Assembly: GCF_044788715.1 (NCBI RefSeq)
Contig: NZ_CP173170.1
Span: 3,348,001-3,412,000 of the forward strand
DNA from: Methylotuvimicrobium sp018830325
Lineage (GTDB): Bacteria > Pseudomonadota > Gammaproteobacteria > Methylococcales > Methylomonadaceae
Direction: 5' to 3'
DNA: 64,000 nucleotides
Shown here: one piece after another, positions 8,817 to 16,631 of the stretch
Position numbering within the stretch: the stretch's first letter is position 1
Layout of the letters: each line of letters begins with the position of its first letter
Notes under the pieces: model-generated
The model's database searches: none
The model's input: only the letters and a program-made list of their open reading frames with translations
What the model was told of the DNA's origin: nothing
Position numbers and translations under genes: made by a program

Positions 8817-9830
8817 TCAGGATAGATTTTCAAGCGTGATGTCATCGATATCGAAACGGCTGAGCATGGCATCGTCGACAACCAAATTCTCTAAATCGGG
8901 AATGGCATATTGCCGCTCCCTAACCAAGCGAATCAAAAAATCCGGGCTACCGCTCTCGAACCAGTAATTTTTGAACAAACGCTGTTCCAGATACAGCAAC
9001 ACATCAAACGGGTTATAGACCTTCTCGCCCAAGAAGTTATAGCCGTTATACCACTCGGCCAACTGGCTGAAATCCACGCCGAACAAACGTTCGCTAAACA
9101 CCGATTGAATTTCCGCCAAGGTATAGCCGCATAATGTGGCATAGCGGCCATCCAACGAAATATCCCGTAAATTGTTCAAGCCACTAAACAAACTGACTTT
9201 GCTGAATTTACTGACACCGGTAAGCAACGCGAACTTGATAAAGGCATCCCTATCCTTGATCACCGAATAAATGTTGCGCAAGCCTTCCCTAATCGCAACG
9301 GCCCGCTCCAAATATTCAATATTGTCCAAAATCGGCTTGTCGTATTCATCGACCAACACAACAACCCGCTGTTGAAATTGATCCGCCAGTTTTTTAATCA
9401 GCTCGGCAAAACGATTCGCCAAATCATCATGATGCAAATCAACCCGATACAACTCAGCCGTCTCGTCTAAAATAGCCCGAAAACGTTCATCCAACATAGC
9501 AGCGGAATTCACGACACCCCCGCCGAAACTGATATGGATCACCGGATAATTCACCGACCAATCCCAATGATTCTGCAAAAACAAACCGTCAAATAGCGCT
9601 TTCTCACCGGCAAAGAGGGATTTCAGCGTGCTAACCAACAACGATTTGCCGAATCTTCGCGGGCGCGCCAAAAAATAAAATTTGCCCGAATCAATCAGCT
9701 CGGCAATTAGAGCCGTTTTATCGACATAATAATGTAAGTATTCAGACCCCGTTGGCAAATTACCGCAATTCAGGCGTAATTGTTGGCCGCCCCCTTTGAA
9801 AAGGGGCGATACATCAGGGTCAGGTACCAA
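8817..9830 (-). pseudogene. 5' part of the AAA-ATPase/PD-(D/E)XK nuclease gene
   Basis: Contains the AAA-ATPase-like domain: YYVDKTALIAELIDSG, Walker A-like RPRRFGKSLLVSTL, Walker B VVVLVDEYDKPI, LTGVSKFSKVSLFSGLNNL and the DUF1703 linker (EWYNGYNF). Translation stops two bases into the inserted element. The N-terminus is also damaged: the only start (TTG at 9830) lies in a GGGTCAGGTAC repeat, and the first 15 or so residues are repeat-encoded, so the natural start is probably lost. Family proteins of this type are abundant, and their role is unproven (a defence role has been suggested). Confidence 0.85.
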
Positions 9831-9881
9831 TTAAACGTAGGCCAATTTAGTATCATTTAGCTCGTACCTGACCCCAGTTAT
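9818..9881. repeat. Short inverted-repeat element at two gene truncations
   Basis: Arms GGGTCAGGTAC (9818-9828) and GTACCTGACCC (9864-9874) around a centre that also appears in the copy at 19307-19378 (GGCCAATTTAGTATCATTTA here, one base different there). It abuts the start of the AAA-ATPase remnant on one side and the cut end of a Uma2 gene fragment on the other. Confidence 0.8.
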
Positions 9882-9976
9882 TAGCAATCAATCAGCTCGT
9901 GCTTTACATCGCCTATTAGCTCGCCTTGCAAGTAATCTTCTTCGGTAATTAAGTCTGTAACTTTCGGCTTCAACAT
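9881..9976 (-). pseudogene. N-terminal fragment of a Uma2-family nuclease
   Basis: 31 codons starting MLKPKVTDLITEEDYL and continuing QGELIGDVKHELID, then a Cys and a stop. This closely resembles the start of Uma2-family (DUF820) putative restriction endonucleases, which usually run to about 190 residues beginning with an EEDYLAGE...KHEYIDGE pattern. The fragment ends exactly where the inverted repeat at 9818-9881 begins, so the rest was lost through that element. Confidence 0.7.
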
Positions 9977-10097
9977 GGCATATTTTTTTTGGATAGCGAT
10001 TTTTTTCGTTCATGGTCTTCGCTAGTACCGGCCATGGTTAAGAACCCAGGTTATTTGAAGCTTAATACTACCTGTTTCTCCCTAAATTACACCTTCA

Positions 10098-10445
10098 TCA
10101 ATTCTCAAAAACCAATCGTTCAGAAAGCGCATCGTATAGTTGACGTTGAATCATTACAGGAAGCCTCTCTATACGATTCAAAATGTCATCCATGCTCATC
10201 TGATCAATATGCGATATTAGCTTGCTCTCGATCATTTGCAGCGACTGCCGCTCTGATTCTTTCAGCTCAATCGGAGGGTTATTGATTGCTTTCAAAAATT
10301 TTTCAGTCTCGAATTTCGTTAGAGCGTCTATATTTTCCAACGAAAAAAACTGCTGTTGCCAACTTTCGACCTTTGATCGCCTAAGCGCCTCGTTCAATTG
10401 AGCATATCGAACATGCACCGAATCCAAATGGCGCTCTACTTTCAT
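10098..10445 (-). CDS. Hypothetical protein
   Basis: 115 residues, mostly predicted helix (RYAQLNEALRRSKVESWQQQFF, FETEKFLKAINNPPIELKESERQSLQMIESKLISHID), with no signal peptide or membrane segment. I do not recognise the family. The starting ATG is followed by a plausible charged N-terminus, but no strong ribosome-binding site is seen. It stands alone between the Uma2 fragment and the MntA/HepT pair, in repeat-rich DNA, and could be the remnant of a larger gene. Confidence 0.45.
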   Translation of the reverse strand: MKVERHLDSVHVRYAQLNEALRRSKVESWQQQFFSLENIDALTKFETEKFLKAINNPPIELKESERQSLQMIESKLISHIDQMSMDDILNRIERLPVMIQRQLYDALSERLVFEN

Positions 10446-10712
10446 TCGATCATCGTTTGAAGATAACTAGGGGTTCATAGTCTGACCTCAGTTATTCCGG
10501 GATGCTTCCCTTTGTTTGTACTGCAACCACAATCCTTTATGTGCTGGTGTTTAATGACTTGATCTTTCAGGCTAGAAACAGTTTCGTTATTTTGATCCTA
10601 CCTTTTATTTACTTGGAAACCCTAACTTGAGAATTTAGCGTAAAATATAGACCTGCCCCTGCTCCACTGCCTCAATTATCCTGCGTAATAAAATCTACTG
10701 TATGCGCTTAGC
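10446..10712. other. Gene-free stretch with repeat fragments
   Basis: No supportable gene. It contains a degenerate end of the GGGTCAGG family (about 10480-10496) and one copy of a second repeat (about 10603-10660: GAAACCCTAACTTGAGAATT, then AAAATATAGACCTGCCCC) that recurs at about 11815-11875 and 11990-12030. Confidence 0.6.
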
Positions 10713-11056
10713 TTATAGTTTTGGTTGTTCCATTATTGTTTCGAGTGCTTGTTGCAATGTATCGAGATGGGTTTGCACTGTTTCCCAGACCATCACAGAA
10801 TCAACGCCCAAATACTCATGTGCTAAAACATTGCGCATACCGGCAATTTCTCGCCAAGGCATATTAGGTTGTTCCGCCAACAAGGTTTCAATACCAAAGT
10901 CCTTAAGCGCTTGGCCGATGATTTCCAGATTGCGAACACTGCATCCTGAGTTTTTCTATCGGCCAAAAACCCAGTTAAATCGTAGCCTTCGATATAAGAC
11001 TGAATTAACTCGATGCTTTCCAATGCCGCAGCAATGAAGATAAATCGATCTTTCAT
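10713..11056 (-). pseudogene. hepT: HepT-type HEPN ribonuclease toxin, frameshifted
   Basis: Starts MKDRFIFIAAALESIELIQS and reads as HepT to KTQDAVF; the family sequence then continues in another frame (RNLEIIGQALKDFGIETLLA, then WREIAGMRNVLAHEYLGV). The second part holds the catalytic R-x4-6-H-x-Y motif (RNVLAHEY). Adding one base near 10935-10937 restores a 114-residue protein of normal HepT length. The partner MntA is intact and overlaps by 4 bases. HepT toxins are RNases silenced by MntA through AMPylation of the HEPN Tyr; here the toxin is broken unless the sequence has an error. Confidence 0.85.
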
Positions 11057-11346
11057 AACGCTACAGCTTCTTGCAAAACCTGCTGGCGTAAGTATTTGTT
11101 CAATGCGCGCTCGCTGACTATATCGACCTTTCGGCCCAGTGTCGTCGATAGCGCATCAATCAGGCCAACCTGATCCAATAGAGTTGAGCCAGGCAGAAAA
11201 TCGACCAATAAATCAATGTCACTGTCATCGCGCTCTTCGCCGCGCACCACGGAGCCAAACACGCGGATGTTGGTTGCGTGGTAATGCTTGGCAATTTCCA
11301 GAATACTGGCTTTTTGCTGCTGTAACATTTCATATAATTCAGTCAA
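11053..11346 (-). CDS. mntA: MntA-type minimal nucleotidyltransferase antitoxin
   Basis: 97 residues with the nucleotidyltransferase signature: RVFGSVVRGEERDDSDIDLLVDF, that is GS-x10-DxD, with a third acidic residue in KVDIVSE. Size and partner identify it as the antitoxin of the MntA/HepT family, which AMPylates the active-site Tyr of HepT. ATG at 11346. It comes first in the operon and overlaps hepT by 4 bases. Intact, unlike its toxin. Confidence 0.88.
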   Translation of the reverse strand: MTELYEMLQQQKASILEIAKHYHATNIRVFGSVVRGEERDDSDIDLLVDFLPGSTLLDQVGLIDALSTTLGRKVDIVSERALNKYLRQQVLQEAVAL

Positions 11347-11509
11347 GTTATATCCCCTTGGTTATGACGGTTTGCAGGTGCGAAACCATCTTACAGCGTT
11401 AGGCATGGCAATTAAAGCCCACGATAAAAGACGGAATGCCTAGAGGCGAGTAGCCACGAAGGGTACACAAAACCAAAAGAAACCAAATGGCCGCAAACGT
11501 GATACCAAC

Positions 11510-11803
11510 TCAAATAGGTATGCGACTAACTGAATAGCGGCGCATGATTAAGCTTTCAATCCTACCGCTGATTCCTCGCTTGCTGAGCCGCCTCTTTACG
11601 GTGTTGTTGTACCTGCAATCGTCTTCGTAAAATAAATTGGGTTCAAATTCAGAGAGCTTGGCCTCCCAATACTTTGCACCAGAAGCCATACCAACTTGAA
11701 ATAACGAAATGGAAAAGCCTGCGACACAACCCAAAAAACTTACCACGGGTATTGAGTGGGCGGACTGAATAACCCCAGCAAGCAACACCCCTTGGAATAT
11801 CAT
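11510..11803 (-). CDS. Small membrane protein fragment (two-TM effector-like)
   Basis: 97 residues. Two hydrophobic segments (MIFQGVLLAGVIQSA and IPVVSFLGCVAGFSISLFQVG) are followed by AKYWEAKLSEFEPNLFYEDD. The pattern of two helices followed by a 'YWExxLxExE' stretch is seen in the two-helix membrane proteins near defence and phage genes (for example RipA-like octameric membrane proteins). It lacks the N-terminus and length of those proteins, so it may be a truncated copy; the assignment is weak. Repeats lie on its 5' side. Confidence 0.35.
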   Translation of the reverse strand: MIFQGVLLAGVIQSAHSIPVVSFLGCVAGFSISLFQVGMASGAKYWEAKLSEFEPNLFYEDDCRYNNTVKRRLSKRGISGRIESLIMRRYSVSRIPI

Positions 11804-12043
11804 ACTTTTTATTTATTTGAAAGCCCTAACCTGAGAATTTAGCATAAAATATAGACCTGACCCTGCTCGCGTCGCTCATCACTCGCTAATTAACCCAGAG
11901 CGAAGCAGCGCGCATGGGGTCAAGTCTTTTAATTTGGTATCAAGTCTCGTTTATGCAAGCACATATTTGCAAAATTCAAGACCCGTAGCTCATGAGAATT
12001 TAGCATAAAGTATAGACCTGACCCTGATCGCGTTGATTACTTC
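11804..12043. repeat. Repeat-filled gap upstream of the defence-like cluster
   Basis: Holds two copies (about 11815-11875 and 11988-12032) of the unit GAGAATTTAGCATAAA followed by TATAGACCTGACCCTG, also found at about 10618-10660. No gene is supportable. Confidence 0.65.
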
Positions 12044-14236
12044 TTACCGAATTATATTCATCTGCCATTTCCACTGATGAATTGCATCCATTGCTACGGT
12101 GTCGGTAAGCCATACGGCTTTTTGAATGATTTTAACGTATTGGCTGTTTGATAACTCTAGGTTACAGAGTTTTTTACACATATCAATTAAGCTGCTATAT
12201 GGTATAACTGTTTTACTAAATAAATTGCCGTTGCGATACCAAGACAATTCCTTAATTTGCGTTTTGACTAATGCAGCATAGAAATATTTAGAATAACTTA
12301 AATTGAGCTCCATATTCACGTATTCTCGAAAAACATCGGCTTCAACAATAATATCGGAGATGGCCATAATATTTTTGATAATCTGCATAATAGCTTTGGT
12401 GTCCAATTCTTTAAAAGCCTTTTCAGGAGTGGTATAGACCAAGTGATCGACTCGAACTACTTTACCTTCTTCTATTAAATTATGGATATAAAAAGTGGCA
12501 TGATTTATACTTTTGCTTCTTAGCCGTTCCGCTATTTCTTGTTTGGTCAGAGCAGTTTTCGATTCATTAAGTACTTTAATTATGACATCAGCTTGTGATA
12601 TTAACGATACTTCTGAATCAAGACTTACGCTGTCGGTACCAGATTTGCCATTAAAATAAAGTCCATATTCTTCTCCATATTCTCTGACAAGATGGCGTAA
12701 TGTAAAGTATTTAATTTCACTTCGACTATCTTTGCTTTGGTAATAATAATCGTGTAAATGTAGGGTACTTATCTCATGCAGTTTCATATAATCAAGCAAA
12801 TTCTGCATAATTTCAGGAATATCAAACTGCTCAAGGTCAAGAAATATTAAATTTCGATAAGTACCTTTAGAACTTAAATAAACATACTCAGAATCACTAA
12901 ATGCGTGTGGTGTTATTCTTGTTTCGTCAAATAGTGTTGATAAAAAACCTTTTTTATTGATTATCCTGGCGATGTCTTTCCAAGGCAATCCTTCGGGATG
13001 AAAAGTTAAGGCATGAGCAACTGCTTCTGCTTTACTTAGTTTTTTAGGGGAAATACCCTGCTCAGATATTTCGATTTTACCGAATTTTCTTAGTTGCTTA
13101 ATACCATGAATTGCTGCTGCTTTACTATAGCCATAATTTGACATCAGATCATTAACAATTATTTCTTTTGCGACTGGTGATGGATTCGCGCAAAAAATAG
13201 GGTTAAGGATTTTACTGCTGATTTCTGGCATCATTATTTCACGGATACTACCCCTTTTAACTTGGCAACAAATTTCTATAAATTCGTAGAATAATTTATC
13301 TATTGCGAAACAATTAGCCAGATTGGGTAACAAAACCGATAAATCATCGGTCATTTTTTCACGGATGTTTGCCCATAAAACTTTTGGTTGTATCCTAAAA
13401 TTTAAAGTTAAATTAGTGTTGATGGATTTTTCATATTGTCGTATTCGTTCTCTTGTTAAGCTATAACGGTTCCCAACTTCTTCAAGGGTTTCATGTTGTT
13501 GATTAAATCCCCAACGTGATAGGGCAACATCCATTTTTAATTCATCTTGTGCCCACAAATAGCCTTCAATGTCCTCTATCAAAATATTATCTATTTCAGC
13601 AAACTCGATAAACACTATTTCACTCGAAACAAAAAAACCCCTTTGTTTTATAGTGTGGTCAACTATGTTTTCGGGTAATGCTACAAGCTCGCTTGTTATC
13701 TTTTCTTGCAAATCATTTATGGCTGTTAGAAATAAAGCACCGAATCCTGCCTGTTTTGCTAAATTAACTGTGTCAAGATTTAATAACTCATTTACGTTGC
13801 GGATATCAATTTTTCCTTCATAATACTTCTCTAACTTTTTTAATTGCTTAGTTTCTACTTCAGTTAAAAAGCCATAATTTACATAAAGTTTTGAAAGAAT
13901 ATTTTTGCTTGGTAATTCGATTTTTACGGCTGCTTTTTTATACTCAAACTGATCTGTTTTTACTGGGGAAAGCGCATTTTGTAAATTCATCAACAATTCA
14001 ACGTACAATTTACCTACGCCAGGTATTTTTGAAAAATCAGCAACATCAATATCAATTATGTTCTGAACCGTTTTAACATGGTTAATTACAGACGAAATTC
14101 TTTTTATAAGCTTTTGGTATTTTGGCGATAAATCAAGCTCATGTATTGGGGTTTCAACATCGTAGCCACTATTAGGTGATGTAAAAACATCATCTATAAA
14201 AACAGGCTCGGCATTGTCAGCCATAGAGCTATCCAT
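12044..14236 (-). CDS. Large protein with sigma-70 region-4-like HTH, coupled to a restriction helicase
   Basis: 730 residues, AT-rich compared with the surrounding genes. Visible features: a helix-hairpin-helix-like segment (FSKIPGVGKLYVELLMNLQ, about 69-87); at about 250-270 a segment almost identical in pattern to sigma-70 region 4, TLEEVGNRYSLTRERIRQYE; and near the C-terminus a winged-helix-like region (LTKQEIAERLRSKSINHATF) before VDHLVYTTPEKAF. None of sigma regions 2 or 3 is seen, so this is not a normal sigma factor. Its start overlaps the stop of the Mrr/SF2 helicase gene by 8 bases, indicating translational coupling. I infer a DNA-binding or recruiting subunit of a restriction-like system; the biochemical role is unknown. 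Confidence 0.7.
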   Translation of the reverse strand: MDSSMADNAEPVFIDDVFTSPNSGYDVETPIHELDLSPKYQKLIKRISSVINHVKTVQNIIDIDVADFSKIPGVGKLYVELLMNLQNALSPVKTDQFEYKKAAVKIELPSKNILSKLYVNYGFLTEVETKQLKKLEKYYEGKIDIRNVNELLNLDTVNLAKQAGFGALFLTAINDLQEKITSELVALPENIVDHTIKQRGFFVSSEIVFIEFAEIDNILIEDIEGYLWAQDELKMDVALSRWGFNQQHETLEEVGNRYSLTRERIRQYEKSINTNLTLNFRIQPKVLWANIREKMTDDLSVLLPNLANCFAIDKLFYEFIEICCQVKRGSIREIMMPEISSKILNPIFCANPSPVAKEIIVNDLMSNYGYSKAAAIHGIKQLRKFGKIEISEQGISPKKLSKAEAVAHALTFHPEGLPWKDIARIINKKGFLSTLFDETRITPHAFSDSEYVYLSSKGTYRNLIFLDLEQFDIPEIMQNLLDYMKLHEISTLHLHDYYYQSKDSRSEIKYFTLRHLVREYGEEYGLYFNGKSGTDSVSLDSEVSLISQADVIIKVLNESKTALTKQEIAERLRSKSINHATFYIHNLIEEGKVVRVDHLVYTTPEKAFKELDTKAIMQIIKNIMAISDIIVEADVFREYVNMELNLSYSKYFYAALVKTQIKELSWYRNGNLFSKTVIPYSSLIDMCKKLCNLELSNSQYVKIIQKAVWLTDTVAMDAIHQWKWQMNIIR

Positions 14237-16469
14237 AATTATTTTTGTTCTGCAAACAATGGAAAAAGCGAAATTCTGAGTTAAACACTTTTTTAATTTC
14301 CGCCCTGTCTTCGGAGGAAAGTGTTAATAAATCGTGCCGTGTTTTAATAAGGCCTGAATATTTATCAATGAGCAACGATTCTTCGTTTATATCGAAAGCC
14401 TTTGTATTAGAAGATACCGCATTTCCAATGGGTTCTGTAATAACTTGATGGATTGTTTCAACCGATTTATTTTTGCTTATCAAATAATTTTCTAATTCAC
14501 TTTCATTGCCCAGTAAAAACTTAACTTCTGGTTCAGAACAAGCCAATAATCCGTTATATTGATTAGCTAAACTGATAGCCCTAAAAGTTGGACAAATATT
14601 ATTTTGTTGATAAAACTGCAAGGCATAATCCAAGCATAAGTTACGAAAAAAACTTTGATCGTACTGTCCTGTTAATGCTGCTTCCAAATAACCAAAATAC
14701 GAGTCAAAGTGTGTAGCAATTTGGTCGGTAGTAATGTCAGCCAGAACGCTTTCCACTTCATTCAGCGCAGGGATATTGTTGTAATCCTCGTAATATCTTC
14801 TCAATACCTCAATGGCTTGCATCCGCGACTTTAGCCGATATTGCAATTCTTCTATCAATTGCAAAACTTGTGCGGCGGATTGACTGTAATTCACTTCTAA
14901 CGATGAATTATGTACTGTTTCTTTTGTATCGCGTGGAGCTGGTTCCCAATTCTCCGTTTCAACAAGGATGCTATTTACCCTTTTAGTTAGTTGATGCACT
15001 TCATTCAAGCGTTCTAATGAGCCAACAAAATCTAACACATGAACATAGTCTTTGTTCGGCGTTTTGCGTAGACCTCTGCCTAGCTGTTGCAACCAAACTG
15101 TATGTGACCCTGTATAACGCATAAAAACCAGTAGATTAGTTTCTGGTATATCCACGCCTTCATTAAACAAATCACGCACTAAAATATAACGATAACTGCC
15201 TTCGCGAAAATCACGAATGTTTTGCCAGCGCTCTTGATCCGTCATTTTTGAATGGACGAAAGTCGCACTACCCGCAGGGAAAAATTGAATGAGGTAGTTT
15301 ATATGATTGATACTACGGCAAAACACAATACCTTTAAGATTTTGAATTTGTTTGTCTTGTACGGTTTTCTCTATAATGCGGACAACTTCTTCATCTTTTT
15401 TATGCAGGAAAAGCCGTTGGTCTAAGTCGCTAATCGACATGCCCTTATCGAGCTGATCTATACGGGATTGATCCAAGTCATCAAGTAATACTAGATATTT
15501 TGGGAATGCCAGTTTGTTATGACGTAATGCCCACGCCAAATCATATTTGCCGACATGCCCCTCGGATCCACCAAAAAAAGCTAGAACATCTTTGTCGTCT
15601 TCACGAAAAGGTGTTGCGGTAAGGCCTACCAACAATTTCGGATGAAAATGATCAACAACCGTGGCGTAAGTTCTGGCGGGTGTATGATGAGCTTCGTCAA
15701 CAATCACTACGTCAAACGTTTCTTTTTGCAGTCCAGCTATTTTGCTAAACAGGGTGTCGAAACTGCCAAACACAAAATCGGTATCTTCTGGATTGGCACC
15801 ACCAAAGCAAGCAGAAAATGAATAAGTGCCAATACCCAACACGTTTTTAAACGCGGTAACGGATTGCAATAAAATTTCAACTTGATGGGCTAAAAATAAT
15901 ACGCGCTTAACTTTGCCTTGTTGCAATAGTCGTTTGACCAAATGGGCGACGGTATATGTTTTTCCCAGGCCAGTTGCCATTTCGATGAGCAAGCGATTTT
16001 TACCATTATTAAAACGTGCCACACTCTCGTTAATAACTGTTTCTTGATATGTTCTTGGTTTAATTTCCCGCCCAATTTCAGAATGCTTTTCGATCCAAAG
16101 ATTTTGTAGGGAATCACGATCAATTAATTCGACTCCCAGCCTTAGCGCCCGAACCTTTACTTCCGATGTAAAATAAGAGTTTGTTACTAAAATCATATTG
16201 GTGACATTCGCAAGTTTTGCACCAGTCACTAATTGATTTAGGGCTTTTATATCAACGGTTATCCCTACTGTCCTTTGTTTAACTTCGATAGCAAATTTAC
16301 GTTTGGCTTTGTAGGCAAAAATATCAACACCGCCGTCACCGTGCTGAAATTCTTGCCCTACTTTGGTGATGATAGCATCACTCCAGCCAGCAGCAACAAA
16401 AACATCACGCACGAAAATTTCGAAGTCGGAGGGAGATAGTGAATCAATTTTTTTGAAGTCAGTAATCAT
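14229..16469 (-). CDS. Restriction-type protein: Mrr-like nuclease fused to SF2 helicase
   Basis: 746 residues. N-terminus is an Mrr-like PD-(D/E)XK nuclease: FEIFVRDVF, then GDGGVDIFAY (about 44-53) and FAIEVKQ (about 59-65), giving the D and E-x-K residues. An SF2 helicase follows: motif I MATGLGKT (164-171), DEAH (258-261), TATP (284-287), and motif VI QQLGRGLR (461-468). The remaining 270 residues have no recognised domain and may bind DNA or the partner. It is the first gene of an overlapping pair with the sigma-like HTH protein. No methyltransferase is adjacent, so self-recognition, if needed, would have to work otherwise. Nuclease plus translocase architecture suggests anti-phage or anti-plasmid activity by inference. 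Confidence 0.85.
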   Translation of the reverse strand: MITDFKKIDSLSPSDFEIFVRDVFVAAGWSDAIITKVGQEFQHGDGGVDIFAYKAKRKFAIEVKQRTVGITVDIKALNQLVTGAKLANVTNMILVTNSYFTSEVKVRALRLGVELIDRDSLQNLWIEKHSEIGREIKPRTYQETVINESVARFNNGKNRLLIEMATGLGKTYTVAHLVKRLLQQGKVKRVLFLAHQVEILLQSVTAFKNVLGIGTYSFSACFGGANPEDTDFVFGSFDTLFSKIAGLQKETFDVVIVDEAHHTPARTYATVVDHFHPKLLVGLTATPFREDDKDVLAFFGGSEGHVGKYDLAWALRHNKLAFPKYLVLLDDLDQSRIDQLDKGMSISDLDQRLFLHKKDEEVVRIIEKTVQDKQIQNLKGIVFCRSINHINYLIQFFPAGSATFVHSKMTDQERWQNIRDFREGSYRYILVRDLFNEGVDIPETNLLVFMRYTGSHTVWLQQLGRGLRKTPNKDYVHVLDFVGSLERLNEVHQLTKRVNSILVETENWEPAPRDTKETVHNSSLEVNYSQSAAQVLQLIEELQYRLKSRMQAIEVLRRYYEDYNNIPALNEVESVLADITTDQIATHFDSYFGYLEAALTGQYDQSFFRNLCLDYALQFYQQNNICPTFRAISLANQYNGLLACSEPEVKFLLGNESELENYLISKNKSVETIHQVITEPIGNAVSSNTKAFDINEESLLIDKYSGLIKTRHDLLTLSSEDRAEIKKVFNSEFRFFHCLQNKNNYG

Positions 16470-16523
16470 TCGTTACCATAAAAAACAACCAGCATTTATA
16501 GGGGCAAAAAGACCAGAGTGCAA

Positions 16524-16631
16524 GCCTAACACCAGCGTTAACCGGCATTCCGGAGTGGTGTTTCTTTTGTGCTATTTAAGCACAAAAGAAACACCACGGA
16601 GGTATGTACGAGTTTAACGCTTTTGTTATGC
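16524..16631 (-). other. attC-like integron recombination site
   Basis: On the minus strand the order is R'' box GCATAAC (16631-16625), 4-base spacer, L'' box GCGTTAAAC (16620-16612), a perfect 18-bp hairpin (16555-16572 with 16580-16597, 7-base loop), L' box GGTTAACGC (16543-16535), spacer, and R' box GTTAGGC (16530-16524). The outer boxes fit R-Y-Y-Y-A-A-C and G-T-T-R-R-R-Y with one mismatch in R'', and the unequal spacers leave an unpaired base, as in real attC sites. The R'' box contains the TAA stop of the 830-residue gene, which is where attC sites sit in gene cassettes. The hairpin could also act as a terminator. Confidence 0.65.

Larger units (their letters stand above)
6806..8821. 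mobile_element. MITE carrying a nested IS3-family element, with 8-bp target duplication
   Basis: Ends are a perfect 13-bp inverted repeat: CCTGATTAGCAAG at 6806-6818 and its complement at 8809-8821. The flanking 8 bp ATAGATTT occurs at both 6798-6805 and 8822-8829, a target-site duplication. Without the IS (7012-8654) the element is about 373 bp and matches the copies at 39766-40374 and, truncated, at about 25230-25540. It therefore looks like a non-autonomous element that was itself hit by an IS. It interrupts the AAA-ATPase/DUF1703 gene. Confidence 0.9.

Noticed and set aside
11316..11402. Second attC-like site (GTTAGGC at 11396 with a 10-bp near inverted repeat)
   Set aside because: No matching R'' box on the far side, and the left arm lies inside the mntA gene; chance similarity.
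11396..11447. TAGGCAT/ATGCCTA inverted pair near mntA
   Set aside because: Short arms and no conserved copies; probably chance.
16555..16597. Simple transcription terminator downstream of the 830-codon gene
   Set aside because: The hairpin lacks a T-run in the gene's direction and sits within symmetric R/L boxes, so an attC-like site explains more.
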